A stretch of DNA of 64,000 bases from Streptomyces sp. LBL (GTDB taxonomy: Bacteria; Actinomycetota; Actinomycetes; Streptomycetales; Streptomycetaceae). Location: contig NZ_JARXYX010000006.1 of the NCBI RefSeq assembly GCF_029893585.1, positions 248,001-312,000 on the forward strand, written 5' to 3'. A program made the translations under genes and the position numbers. The notes under the pieces are model-generated. The model saw only the letters and a program-made list of their open reading frames with translations. It was not told the origin of the DNA and made no database searches. Shown here piece by piece: positions 7,779 through 16,472 of this stretch; position 1 is the first letter of the stretch, and every line of letters begins with the position of its first letter.

Positions 7779-9464
7779 ATGCCCCCCACGCTCGCCTCCC
7801 TCGTCCGCCACTCCGCGCTCAAGCTGACCGTGCGGGCGGGCGGCGACCGCCTGGACGTGCCGGTGCGCTGGGCGCACGTGAGTGAACTCGCCGACCCCGT
7901 GCCCTACATGGAGGGCGGCGAGCTGCTGCTGGTCACCGCGCTGAAGCTGGACGCGGAGGATCCGGAGGCGATGGTCCCCTATGTGAAGCGGCTGGTCGGC
8001 GCGGGGGTGGTCGGGCTCGGCTTCGCTGTCGGGGTCACCTACGGGGAGATCCCCAAGGCCCTCGTCGACGCGGCGGAACAGGAGGGGCTGCCGCTGCTGG
8101 AGGTGCCGCGCCGCACTCCCTTCCTCGCCATCAGCAAGGCCGTCTCGGCGGAGATCGCGGCCGACCAGTACCGGGCGGTGACAGCGGGCTTCGCCGCGCA
8201 GCGCGAGCTGACCGGGCAGGCGCTGGCAGCCGGGCCGGAGGGGGTGCTGGGTGCGCTCGCCTCGCAGGTCGACGGATGGGCGGCGCTCTACGACGCCTCC
8301 GGCGCCGTCGTCGCGACCGCGCCGGAGTGGGCGGGGCGGCGGGCCGCCCGGCTGACCGCGGACGTCGAACGGCTGCGGGAGCGGCCCGCGCCCGCCTCCT
8401 CGGTGGTCGGCGGGCCCGAGCACGAGGACCGGGTCGAGCTGCACTCGCTGGGCACCGGGCGGCGACCGCGCGCGGCGCTGGCCGTCGGGACGGCCGCGGC
8501 CCTCGGTACGGCCGAGCGGTACGCCGTGCACTCGGCCATCGCCCTGCTGACGCTCACCACGGAACGCTCACGGTCCCTGCACGCGGCCGAGCAGCGGGTC
8601 GGAGCGGCGGTGCTGCGCATGCTGCTCGCGAAGGAACCGGACCATGCGCGCGCGGTCGCCGGGGATCTGTACGGGGAGCTGCTGGACGCGCCCTTCCGGG
8701 TGATCGTCGCCGAGTCGGCCTCCGCCGCGTCGGCCGCGCGGGTGCAGTCCGCCGACCATGCGCCCGTGCCGCTCACCAAGGCGACGGCGGCGACGCTCGC
8801 CGCCGCCGACCCGCACGGTGATCCGCTGGCCGCGCTCACCGAGGTCGTGGAGTCGGCGGCGGCACGGGCCGGGGAGGCGGTGCTGGTCGTCCCCGACGGC
8901 GGGGGCGGGGGCGAGGGGGAGCGGCTGGTGGTGCTGGCCGCGGACGGGGGTGCGGCGGTGGCCGCGTGCGGGGAGTACGCGGCGGCGTTGGAGGCGGCGC
9001 GGGAGGGGATACCGGAGCAGGCGGCCGGCGGTGACGTGGACGAACTGGTCGTGGGGTTGTCGGCGCCGGCCGGTCCGATCGCCGCGGCGGCCGCGTACAA
9101 GCAGGCCGAGCAGGCGTTGTCGGTGGCGCGGCGGAGGGGGCGCGTGTGCGTCGAGCACGAGCGGATGGCGGCCGGGTCGGTGCTGCCATTGCTCGCGGAC
9201 GACGCGGTGAAGGCTTTCGCCGACGGCCTGCTGCGGGCGTTGCACGAGCACGACGCGACCGGGCGGGGTGACCTGGTCGCGTCCGTACGGGCGTGGTTGT
9301 CACGGCACGGGCAGTGGGATGCGGCGGCCGCGGATCTGGGGGTCCACCGGCATACGCTGCGGTATCGGATGCGGCGGGTCGAGGAGATCCTGGGGCGGTC
9401 GCTGGACGACCCGGACGTGCGGATGGAGCTGTGGCTGGCGCTGAAGGCCACGACGGCGGAGTAG
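7779..9464 (+). CDS. PucR-family transcriptional regulator
   Basis: 561-aa regulator with an N-terminal PucR sensor domain (from PPTLASLVRHSALKLTVRAG, with the ELLLVTALKL strand), a variable central region and a C-terminal HTH_30 DNA-binding domain (AAADLGVHRHTLRYRMRRVE, about residues 517-545). The ATG at 7779 is preferred because GAAGG precedes it and the conserved domain begins at once; the frame also opens at 7725. It is followed by an aldehyde dehydrogenase, and PucR proteins commonly control purine, amino-acid or polyamine use. In Streptomyces coelicolor a PucR-type protein beside an aldehyde dehydrogenase (EpuRI, as I recall) is linked to polyamine utilisation; equivalence here is inferred from context. 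Confidence 0.92.
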   Translation: MPPTLASLVRHSALKLTVRAGGDRLDVPVRWAHVSELADPVPYMEGGELLLVTALKLDAEDPEAMVPYVKRLVGAGVVGLGFAVGVTYGEIPKALVDAAEQEGLPLLEVPRRTPFLAISKAVSAEIAADQYRAVTAGFAAQRELTGQALAAGPEGVLGALASQVDGWAALYDASGAVVATAPEWAGRRAARLTADVERLRERPAPASSVVGGPEHEDRVELHSLGTGRRPRAALAVGTAAALGTAERYAVHSAIALLTLTTERSRSLHAAEQRVGAAVLRMLLAKEPDHARAVAGDLYGELLDAPFRVIVAESASAASAARVQSADHAPVPLTKATAATLAAADPHGDPLAALTEVVESAAARAGEAVLVVPDGGGGGEGERLVVLAADGGAAVAACGEYAAALEAAREGIPEQAAGGDVDELVVGLSAPAGPIAAAAAYKQAEQALSVARRRGRVCVEHERMAAGSVLPLLADDAVKAFADGLLRALHEHDATGRGDLVASVRAWLSRHGQWDAAAADLGVHRHTLRYRMRRVEEILGRSLDDPDVRMELWLALKATTAE

Positions 9465-9476
9465 CCCACCCGGCGC

Positions 9477-9600
9477 GGGGGTGGGTGTGGGTGTGGGTGG
9501 AGGCTGCCGTCTCAGGCTCGGGGGTGGGTGTGCCGGGGCCCGTCCCCACCGCGGGGTGGGTGTGCCGGGGGTCCGTACCAGCCCCGGGGTGGGTGTACCT
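9477..9600 (+). repeat. G-rich GGGTGT repeats with a G-quadruplex motif
   Basis: The first 21 bases (9477-9497) fit a canonical quadruplex: four runs of at least three G separated by T, TGT and TGT. Three imperfect copies of a GGGGTGGGTGTGCCGGGG-like unit follow up to about 9600. They fill the spacer between the PucR and aldehyde dehydrogenase genes on the non-template strand. Confidence 0.75.
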
Positions 9601-9727
9601 CCTACCCTGCCGAACCGGAGCACCACCGCCCCCCACCACTCCACACCGTCGCAACGTCCCCTGCCCGCCCGCACCCTACGGTGGACCCCACAGACCCACC
9701 CCCAACGCGGAAGGGCCGGGACCCGAA

Positions 9728-11173
9728 ATGACTTCCACCCACGCCTTCTGGCTCGCCGGCCGCCAGGCCACCGGCGAGGACAGCTTCGCCGTGACCTCCC
9801 CCTGGGACGGCCGCCCCGTCGGCGAGGTCGCCGTCCCGACCGACGCCCAGACCGAGGAGGCCGTGGCCGCCGCGTACGCCGTCCGCGAGGACTTCGCCGC
9901 CACCCCGGCCCACGTACGCGCCGCCGCCCTCGACCACGTCGGCAAGCGCCTGGTCGAGCGCGCCGAGGAGATCGCGCGGCTCATCTCCGCCGAGAACGGC
10001 AAGCCGATCAAGTGGGCCCGGGGCGAGGTCGGCCGGGCCGTCTCCGTGTTCCGGTTCGCCGCCGAGGAGGCCCGCCGGTTCAACGGCGGCGAGGCCCAGC
10101 GGCTCGACACGGACGCCGGCGGCCAGGGGCGTCTCGCCCTCACCCGGCGCTTCCCGAAGGGCGTCGTCCTCGGTATCGCGCCCTTCAACTTCCCGCTGAA
10201 CCTGTGCGCCCACAAGGTCGCCCCGGCGATCGCGGCCGGGGTACCGATCATCCTCAAGCCCGCGCCCGCGACCCCGCTCTCGGGCCTGGTCATCGGTGAG
10301 CTGCTCGCCGAGACCGACCTCCCGGCCGGTTCCTGGAGCATCCTCCCCGTCCCGAACGACCGGATGCCCGCCCTCGTCCAGGACGAGCGGCTGCCGGTCA
10401 TCTCCTTCACCGGTTCCGAGAAGGTCGGCTACGCGATCATGGACTCGGTGCCGCGCAAGCACTGCACGCTGGAGCTGGGGGGCAACGGCGCCGCCGTCGT
10501 TCTCGGGGACTACGCCTCCGACGCCGACCTCGACCGGGCCGCCACCCGCATCGCCACCTTCTCCAACTACCAGGGCGGCCAGTCCTGCATCTCCGTGCAG
10601 CGGGTGATCGCGGACGCGTCCGTGTACGACCGGCTCCTCCCGCGCATCGTCGCCGCCGTCGAGGCCCAGGTCACCGGCGACCCGGGCGACGACACGACCG
10701 ACGTCGGACCGTTGGTCAGCGAGGACGCCGCCCGGCGGGTCGAGGCGTGGGTGCGGGAGGCCGTCGAGGCCGGGGCCCAGCTCCTCACCGGCGGCAAGCG
10801 GGACGGCGCCTCCTACGCGCCCACCGTCCTCACCGACGTACCGGCCGACGCGACCATCTCCTGCGAGGAGGTCTTCGGGCCCGTCCTCACCGTACGGAAG
10901 GTGGACGGGGAGGCGGAGGCCTTCGCCGCCGTCAACGACTCCAAGTACGGCCTCCAGGCAGGCGTGTTCACCCACGACCTCCAGGTCGCCTTCCGCGCCC
11001 ACCGCGCCCTGGAGGTCGGCGGTGTCGTCATCGGCGACGTGCCCTCCTACCGCGCCGACCAGATGCCGTACGGCGGCGCCAAGCAGTCCGGGGTGGGCCG
11101 CGAGGGCGTGAAGTTCGCGATGGACGACTACACGTACGAGCGCGTGCTGGTCCTGACCGGCCTCGCGCTCTGA
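9728..11173 (+). CDS. Aldehyde dehydrogenase (succinate-semialdehyde / gamma-aminobutyraldehyde type)
   Basis: NAD(P)-dependent aldehyde dehydrogenase, 481 aa. Visible motifs are the cofactor-site stretch GIAPFNFPLNLCAHKVAPAI, the glutamate motif ELGGNGAAVVL, the catalytic cysteine in QGGQSCISVQR, and the FGPVLTV motif near the C-terminus. The ATG at 9728 begins MTSTHAFWLAGRQ with AAGGGCCGGGA upstream; the frame is open earlier only through the G-rich repeat. With the oxidase and GabT it can oxidise aminobutyraldehyde to GABA or succinate semialdehyde to succinate, closing the polyamine/GABA route. Some streptomycete homologues are labelled phosphonoacetaldehyde-type dehydrogenase, so the aldehyde is not certain. 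Regulation by the adjacent PucR protein is plausible. Confidence 0.9.
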   Translation: MTSTHAFWLAGRQATGEDSFAVTSPWDGRPVGEVAVPTDAQTEEAVAAAYAVREDFAATPAHVRAAALDHVGKRLVERAEEIARLISAENGKPIKWARGEVGRAVSVFRFAAEEARRFNGGEAQRLDTDAGGQGRLALTRRFPKGVVLGIAPFNFPLNLCAHKVAPAIAAGVPIILKPAPATPLSGLVIGELLAETDLPAGSWSILPVPNDRMPALVQDERLPVISFTGSEKVGYAIMDSVPRKHCTLELGGNGAAVVLGDYASDADLDRAATRIATFSNYQGGQSCISVQRVIADASVYDRLLPRIVAAVEAQVTGDPGDDTTDVGPLVSEDAARRVEAWVREAVEAGAQLLTGGKRDGASYAPTVLTDVPADATISCEEVFGPVLTVRKVDGEAEAFAAVNDSKYGLQAGVFTHDLQVAFRAHRALEVGGVVIGDVPSYRADQMPYGGAKQSGVGREGVKFAMDDYTYERVLVLTGLAL

Positions 11174-11240
11174 GCCGAGGGGCCCGAGCGGCCCGAGCGC
11201 CCCGAGCCGCCTGAGTCACCTGAGCGCCCCGAGCGCCCGA
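11174..11240. repeat. CCCGAGCG-type short repeats
   Basis: Six or seven imperfect 9-10-bp units built on CCCGAGCG or CCTGAGC follow the aldehyde dehydrogenase stop, ending at a terminator-like hairpin. Between 11270 and 11407 I see only purine-rich, gene-free sequence. Confidence 0.7.
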
Positions 11241-11268
11241 GCCAGGGCAGACGTGGTGGTGCCCTGGC
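11241..11268. terminator. Hairpin between aldehyde dehydrogenase and lacI-type gene
   Basis: Stem GCCAGGGCA / TGCCCTGGC, 9 bp, 10-nt loop, between convergent genes. No T-tract, as is common in Streptomyces. Confidence 0.55.
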
Positions 11269-11407
11269 GGGAAGGCGTGCGGGGCTGAAGAGAGGTGAGG
11301 AGGTGCGGGTCAGGAGGTGCCGGCCGGCAGAGGCACGTCCGGGAAGGCGGGGAGGGCAGGTGAAGGGGAGGGTGGGCAAAAGGGAAAGGCGGGTCTGGAA
11401 CGGCAGG

Positions 11408-12424
11408 TCAAGAGGCGACGGCCGGAGCCGGCCCCGTGCTCGTCCGGACCGTCAACTCGGGGGCGATCAGCACGACTTCGTCGGTACCGTGCCCGTCCAG
11501 CTTGGCGACCAGCCGCTCCACGGCGCGCCGGCCCATGTCCTGCGCGGGGATGGCGACGGACGTCAGCCGCACCGAGGCCTGCACGGCTACCTGGTCCGGA
11601 CAGATCGCCACCACCGACACGTCCTCGGGCACGGCCCGCCCCTGCTGGCGCAGCAGGGCCAGCAGCGGCTCGACCGCCGACTCGTTCTGCACCACGAACC
11701 CGGTGGTTCCCGGGCGTTCGTCGAGCACCCGGGCGAACGTCACGGCCATCGCGTCGTACCCGCCGTCGCACGGCCGGTGCAGCAGTCGTACGCCCAACTC
11801 CTGGGCGCGGGAGCGCAGTCCGTCGAGGGTGCGCTCGGCGAAACCGGTGTGCCGTTCGTAGACGGCCGGGGCCTCGCCGATGACAGCGATGTCACGGTGT
11901 CCGAGTTTCGCGAGGTGCTCGACACACAGTGCGCCCGTCGCCTTGAAGTCGAGGTCCACGCAGGTCAGGCCGGTGGTGTCGGCGGGAAGCCCGATGAGTA
12001 CGGACGGCTGGTCGGTGCCGCGCAGCAACGGCAGCCGTTCGTCGTCGAGTTCGACGTCCATCACGATCATCGCGTCGGCGAGCCCGCTGCCGGTGACGCG
12101 GCGCACGGCGTCGGGCCCCTCCTCGCCGGTGAGCAGCAGGACGTCGTACCCGTGGGTGCGGGCGGTGGTGGCCACCGCGATGGCGATCTCCATCATCACC
12201 GGCACGTACATGTCGGTGCGCAGCGGGATCATCAGCGCGATGATGTTCGACTTGTTGCTGGCCAGGGCACGGGCGCCCGCGTTCGGGTGGTAGCCGAGCT
12301 CGCTGATGCTCTGCTCGACCCGCTGCCGGGTGGGCGTGGAGATGGACCGCTTGCCGCTGAGGACATAGCTCACCGTGCTCGCCGAGACTCCGGCGTGCTG
12401 GGCGACCTCGGCGAGGGTGACCAT
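11408..12424 (-). CDS. LacI-family transcriptional regulator
   Basis: 338-aa repressor of usual LacI/GalR length. The N-terminal HTH (TLAEVAQHAGVSASTVSYVL, with the hinge ending NAGARALA) is followed by a periplasmic-binding-protein-like effector domain (IIALMIPLRTDMYVPVMMEI onward). The ATG at 12424 is chosen because the HTH begins three residues later. Two matching palindromes (12441-12457 and 12529-12546) lie just upstream and are probable autoregulatory operators. No sugar transporter or glycosidase is adjacent, so the regulon and inducer are not visible here; the next rightward gene is an acyl-CoA dehydrogenase 550 bp beyond the operators. Confidence 0.93.
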   Translation of the reverse strand: MVTLAEVAQHAGVSASTVSYVLSGKRSISTPTRQRVEQSISELGYHPNAGARALASNKSNIIALMIPLRTDMYVPVMMEIAIAVATTARTHGYDVLLLTGEEGPDAVRRVTGSGLADAMIVMDVELDDERLPLLRGTDQPSVLIGLPADTTGLTCVDLDFKATGALCVEHLAKLGHRDIAVIGEAPAVYERHTGFAERTLDGLRSRAQELGVRLLHRPCDGGYDAMAVTFARVLDERPGTTGFVVQNESAVEPLLALLRQQGRAVPEDVSVVAICPDQVAVQASVRLTSVAIPAQDMGRRAVERLVAKLDGHGTDEVVLIAPELTVRTSTGPAPAVAS

Positions 12425-12440
12425 CCAGCTCTCCAAGCTT

Positions 12441-12457
12441 TGTGAAGCGCTTCGACA
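12441..12457. promoter_or_regulatory. LacI-type operator, proximal copy
   Basis: TGTGAAGCGCTTCGACA, a near-perfect palindrome around GAAGCGCTTC, 17 bp upstream of the lacI-type start. It differs at one position from the perfect distal copy. Confidence 0.75.
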
Positions 12458-12528
12458 GTGCGCAGTGCGAACAAGGGTGGGTGGGAGTGGTTCGACAGTA
12501 GCTTCAGAGAAGGTGGGTGTCCATAGGT

Positions 12529-12546
12529 TGTCGAAGCGCTTCGACA
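12529..12546. promoter_or_regulatory. LacI-type operator, distal perfect palindrome
   Basis: TGTCGAAGCGCTTCGACA is a perfect 18-bp palindrome with the central CG step typical of LacI/GalR operators. Its centre is about 89 bp from the proximal site, roughly eight helical turns, which would permit looping by a repressor tetramer or two dimers. Confidence 0.8.
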
Positions 12547-12580
12547 GGGACTTCCTACGGACTTCCTGCGGACTTCTGAC
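12547..12580. repeat. 11-bp direct repeats next to the distal operator
   Basis: Three tandem copies of GGACTTCCTRC, the last diverged, start at the edge of the distal operator. Role unknown. Confidence 0.7.
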
Positions 12581-13080
12581 GGGCTGGTGAGTGAGGGCCG
12601 CGCCGGGCTTGGGGCCCCGGGGTCGACCGGGTGCCGCCGCTCCTCGACGCGTGCGGGGGCTCCCGCCTGCGTCGAGGTTCCTGCCTACCACGACCGGCCG
12701 CGGGGGCCATGGAAAGGGGTGGAGGAGCCCGTCCGGTGGACGCGGCGGAGCCCGTCCGGCGGAACGGGCCGACCGGATCGTCGGGACGCTCGGAGGGGAA
12801 GCGGGACAGGCGCCCGCAGGGCGGGCCCTCCCCGGACGAGTCCCGGAGACGAGTCCCGGAGACGAGTCCCGGAGACGAGTCCCGGAGACGAGTCCCGGGC
12901 GGGCCCTGGGCGGCCCCGGACGAGCCCTGGGTGGCCCCGGACGGGCCCCGGGCGACAGTCGCCCCGTCGCGGCATCGGCCGAACGGCCCGCGAAGGGTGG
13001 TGGGGTCGGCCCGGATCGGGTACATACGAACGGGTAGCACCCGTCGGTAACCCAACATCCCCAAGATCCCTATTCGCGAC
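12581..13080. other. Gene-free spacer between lacI-type and acyl-CoA dehydrogenase genes
   Basis: About 500 bp without a convincing gene. Open frames here are low-complexity Arg/Gly/Pro strings running through a 13-bp repeat and have no recognisable product. The far end (13015-13060) is less GC-rich and has two CGGGTA copies 14 bp apart, possibly promoter or operator DNA for the acyl-CoA dehydrogenase gene. Confidence 0.6.
12835..12899. repeat. 13-bp tandem repeat (GACGAGTCCCGGA x5)
   Basis: Five consecutive 13-bp units, four identical and the last ending GGG. They are followed by looser copies with GGGCGGCCCCGGACGAGCCC character to about 12955. The unit length is not a multiple of three, consistent with non-coding DNA. 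Confidence 0.92.
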
Positions 13081-13092
13081 GAGGTGAGCCTC

Positions 13093-15030
13093 ATGTCCGC
13101 TCCGTCCACCCCCTCCCGACCTGTCGTCACCGAACGTGAGGCACGCCAGGTCGCGGAGGCCGCCCGGGAACAGGACTGGCGTAAGCCCAGCTTCGCCAAG
13201 GAACTGTTCCTGGGCCGCTTCCGGCTCGACCTCATCCACCCCCACCCGATGCCGCCCGACGAGGCCGCCCAGCACGGCGAGGAGTTCCTCGACAAGCTGC
13301 GCGACTTCTGTGAGACGAAGGTCGACGGCGCGCTGATCGAACGAGAGGCCCGCATTCCCGACGAGGTCATCGACGGCCTCAAGGAACTCGGCGCCCTCGG
13401 CATGAAGATCGACACCAAGTACGGCGGCCTGGGCCTCACGCAGGTCTACTACAACAAGGCCCTCGCCCTGGTCGGCTCCGCGAACCCGGCGCTGGGCGCG
13501 CTGCTGTCCGCCCATCAGTCGATCGGCGTACCGCAGCCGCTGAAGATGTTCGGCACCCAGGAGCAGAAGGACACCTTCCTGCCGCGCTGCGCCCGCACGG
13601 ACATCTCGGCGTTCCTGCTGACCGAGCCGGACGTCGGCTCCGACCCGGCCCGTCTGGCCACGTCCGCAGTCCCCGACGGGGACGACTACGTGCTCGACGG
13701 GGTGAAACTCTGGACCACCAACGGCGTGGTCGCCGACCTCCTCGTCGTCATGGCCCGGGTGCCCAGGTCGGAGGGCCACAAGGGCGGCATCACCGCGTTC
13801 GTCGTCGAGGCCGCCTCGGAGGGCGTCACCGTCGAGAACCGCAACGCCTTCATGGGCCTGCGCGGCCTGGAGAACGGCGTCACCCGCTTCCACCAGGTCC
13901 GGGTCCCGGCCGCCAACCGCATCGGCCCCGAGGGCGCGGGCCTGAAGATCGCGCTCACCACCCTCAACACCGGCCGGCTGTCCCTCCCCGCGATGTGCGT
14001 GGGTGCCGGCAAGTGGTGTCTGAAGATCGCCCGCGAGTGGTCCGCGGCCCGGGAGCAGTGGGGCAAGCCGGTCGCGTTCCACGAGGCGGTCGGCTCGAAG
14101 ATCAGCTTCATCGCGGCGACGACCTTCGCCCTGGAGGCCGTCGTGGACCTCTCCTCCCAGATGGCGGACGAGGACCGCAACGACATCCGCATCGAGGCCG
14201 CCCTCGCCAAGCTCTACGGCTCCGAGATGGCCTGGCTGATGGCCGACGAACTGGTCCAGATCAGGGGCGGCCGGGGTTTCGAGACGGCCGAGTCGCTCCG
14301 GGCCCGGGGCGAACGCGGGGTTCCCGCCGAGCAGATCCTGCGCGACCTGCGCATCAACCGCATCTTCGAGGGCTCCACCGAGATCATGCACCTGCTGATC
14401 GCCCGCGAGGCGGTCGACGCCCATCTGTCGGTCGCCGGCGACCTGATCGACCCCGACAAGTCCCTCTCGGACAAGGCGAGGGCAGGCGCCCAGGCAGGCG
14501 TCTTCTACGCCAAATGGCTGCCCAAGCTGATCGCGGGGCCGGGCCAACTTCCCAACTCCTATGGCGAGTTCAAGCGGGAGATCGACCTCTCCCCGCACCT
14601 GCGCCACGTCGAACGCACGGCCCGCAAACTCGCCCGCTCCACCTTCTACGCCATGTCCCGCTGGCAGGGCCGGATGGAGACCAAGCAGGGCTTCCTGGGC
14701 CGGATCGTCGACATCGGCGCGGAACTGTTCGCGATGAGCGCGGCCTGCGTACGTGCCGAGCTCCTGCGCAGCAACGAGGACCACGGCCGCGAGGCCTACC
14801 AGCTCGCCGACATCTTCTGCCGCCAGGCCCGCATCCGCGTCGAGGAACTCTTCGGCCGCCTGTGGACCAACACGGACGACCTGGACCGCAAGGTCGTCAA
14901 GGGCGTGCTCTCGGGCACGTACGAGTGGCTGGAGCAGGGCATCGTCGACCCGTCCGGCGACGGTCCCTGGATCGCGGACGCGACACCGGGCCTGAGTCGG
15001 AAGGAGAACGTGCACCGTCCCGTCCGCTGA
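13093..15030 (+). CDS. Acyl-CoA dehydrogenase (FadE-like, long form)
   Basis: 645-aa flavoenzyme for the first alpha,beta-oxidation step of fatty acyl-CoA degradation. The N-terminal helical domain and FAD motif (ISAFLLTEPDVGSDPARLAT) are clear, followed by KLWTTNGVVADLLVVMAR and the C-terminal domain with QIRGGRGFETAESL and the IFEGSTEIMHLLIAREAV nucleotide-binding stretch. At 645 aa it exceeds short-chain enzymes (about 380 aa) and carries a C-terminal extension like very-long-chain FadE proteins. The start at 13093 has GAGGTGAG 4 nt upstream. It stands alone; nearby LacI-type operators lie too far upstream for simple control. Chain length cannot be judged. Confidence 0.93.
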   Translation: MSAPSTPSRPVVTEREARQVAEAAREQDWRKPSFAKELFLGRFRLDLIHPHPMPPDEAAQHGEEFLDKLRDFCETKVDGALIEREARIPDEVIDGLKELGALGMKIDTKYGGLGLTQVYYNKALALVGSANPALGALLSAHQSIGVPQPLKMFGTQEQKDTFLPRCARTDISAFLLTEPDVGSDPARLATSAVPDGDDYVLDGVKLWTTNGVVADLLVVMARVPRSEGHKGGITAFVVEAASEGVTVENRNAFMGLRGLENGVTRFHQVRVPAANRIGPEGAGLKIALTTLNTGRLSLPAMCVGAGKWCLKIAREWSAAREQWGKPVAFHEAVGSKISFIAATTFALEAVVDLSSQMADEDRNDIRIEAALAKLYGSEMAWLMADELVQIRGGRGFETAESLRARGERGVPAEQILRDLRINRIFEGSTEIMHLLIAREAVDAHLSVAGDLIDPDKSLSDKARAGAQAGVFYAKWLPKLIAGPGQLPNSYGEFKREIDLSPHLRHVERTARKLARSTFYAMSRWQGRMETKQGFLGRIVDIGAELFAMSAACVRAELLRSNEDHGREAYQLADIFCRQARIRVEELFGRLWTNTDDLDRKVVKGVLSGTYEWLEQGIVDPSGDGPWIADATPGLSRKENVHRPVR

Positions 15031-15185
15031 CCTGCCCCGTCCGCTCACCGGCGACACGGGCCGGCGAGTCACCCGCCCGCCGACTCGCGCGCCCGTGACC
15101 GGACTCACCCGCCCGCCGACCCGCGCGCCCCCCGAGAGAGGGACGCGCTGTCCTCACGGCAGCCCGTTGCGGCCACAATAGGACG

Positions 15186-16472
15186 ATGAGCGACAGTCCA
15201 GCCCTCACAGGGCGCGGGGCGGAAGCCCCGTCTGCCCTCGCCGACCCGCACCTCGTCTACGACCCCATCGGGGGCGCCGGCCCGAAGGATGTGGTGATCC
15301 TCGGCTCCACCGGCTCGATCGGGACCCAGGCCATCGACCTCGTGCTGCGCAACCCCGACCGGTTCCGGGTCACCGGGCTCTCCGCCAACGGTGGCCGGGT
15401 CGCGCTCCTCGCCGAGCAGGCGTACCAGCTACGGGTACGCACCGTCGCGGTCGCCCGCGAGGACGTCGTACCGGCCCTGCGCGAGGCCCTGAGCAGCCAG
15501 TACGGCCCCGGAGAACCGCTTCCCGAGATCCTCGCCGGCCCCGACGCGGCCACCCTGGTCGCCGCCTCCGACTGCCACACCGTCCTGAACGGCATCACCG
15601 GCTCCATCGGTCTCGCCCCGACCCTCGCCGCCCTGGAGGCGGGCCGCACCCTCGCGCTCGCCAACAAGGAGTCGCTCATCGTGGGCGGCCCGCTGGTCAA
15701 GGCCCTCGCCAAGCCGGGGCAGATCATCCCGGTCGACTCCGAGCACGCGGCGCTGTTCCAGGCGCTGGCGTCCGGCACGAGAGCGGACGTACGCAAGCTC
15801 GTCGTCACCGCCTCCGGGGGCCCCTTCCGCGGCCGTACGAAGGAACAGCTGGCGCACGTGACGGTGGAGGACGCCCTCGCGCACCCCACCTGGGCCATGG
15901 GCCCGGTGATCACGATCAACTCCGCGACCCTCGTGAACAAGGGCCTGGAGGTCATCGAGGCGCACCTCCTCTACGACATTCCCTTCGATCGGATTGAGGT
16001 GGTCGTGCACCCGCAGTCGTATGTCCACTCGATGGTTGAATTCACGGACGGATCCACGATCGCCCAGGCGACACCCCCCGACATGCGCGGGCCGATCGCC
16101 ATCGGCCTCGGCTGGCCCGAACGCGTCCCGGACGCGGCGCCCGCCTTCGACTGGAGCAAGGCGTCGACCTGGGAGTTCTTCCCGCTCGACCGCGACGCGT
16201 TCCCGGCGGTCGACCTGGCGTGCCACGTCGGTCAGCTCGCGGGCACGGCCCCCGCGGTGTTCAATGCGGCCAACGAGGAGTGTGTGGAGGCCTTCCGGCT
16301 CGGCGCGCTGCCGTTCAACGGGATCGTGGAGACCGTGACCCGGGTGGTGGACGAGCACGGCACCCCGGGCTCGGGAACCTCGCTCACGGTCGCGGACGTC
16401 CTCGAAGCGGAGACCTGGGCGCGGACCCGGGCCCGGGAACTGACGGCACAGACGGCGGAGGCCCGTGCATGA
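15186..16472 (+). CDS. dxr: 1-deoxy-D-xylulose 5-phosphate reductoisomerase
   Basis: NADPH-dependent enzyme making 2-C-methyl-D-erythritol 4-phosphate, the committed step of the MEP isoprenoid pathway. Length is 428 aa, with an N-terminal extension usual in actinomycetes. The NADPH fold motif [19 protein letters not shown] lies near residue 36, followed by [11 protein letters not shown], the metal/substrate motif [22 protein letters not shown] and the C-terminal [10 protein letters not shown]. The ATG has only AGGA 3 nt upstream. Its stop overlaps the site-2 protease start (ATGA), so the two are translationally coupled; ispG of the same pathway lies just beyond. Confidence 0.97.
   Translation: MSDSPALTGRGAEAPSALADPHLVYDPIGGAGPKDVVILGSTGSIGTQAIDLVLRNPDRFRVTGLSANGGRVALLAEQAYQLRVRTVAVAREDVVPALREALSSQYGPGEPLPEILAGPDAATLVAASDCHTVLNGITGSIGLAPTLAALEAGRTLALANKESLIVGGPLVKALAKPGQIIPVDSEHAALFQALASGTRADVRKLVVTASGGPFRGRTKEQLAHVTVEDALAHPTWAMGPVITINSATLVNKGLEVIEAHLLYDIPFDRIEVVVHPQSYVHSMVEFTDGSTIAQATPPDMRGPIAIGLGWPERVPDAAPAFDWSKASTWEFFPLDRDAFPAVDLACHVGQLAGTAPAVFNAANEECVEAFRLGALPFNGIVETVTRVVDEHGTPGSGTSLTVADVLEAETWARTRARELTAQTAEARA

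Noticed and set aside
9293..9727. Upstream extension of the aldehyde dehydrogenase
   Set aside because: It overlaps the end of the PucR gene and the G-rich repeat; the enzyme begins at 9728.
12835..12899. CRISPR-like array
   Set aside because: Units are directly tandem with no spacers and only 13 bp long; no cas genes.
12685..15108. Minus-strand open frame opposite the acyl-CoA dehydrogenase gene
   Set aside because: Shadow extending through a 13-bp non-coding repeat; no recognisable domain.
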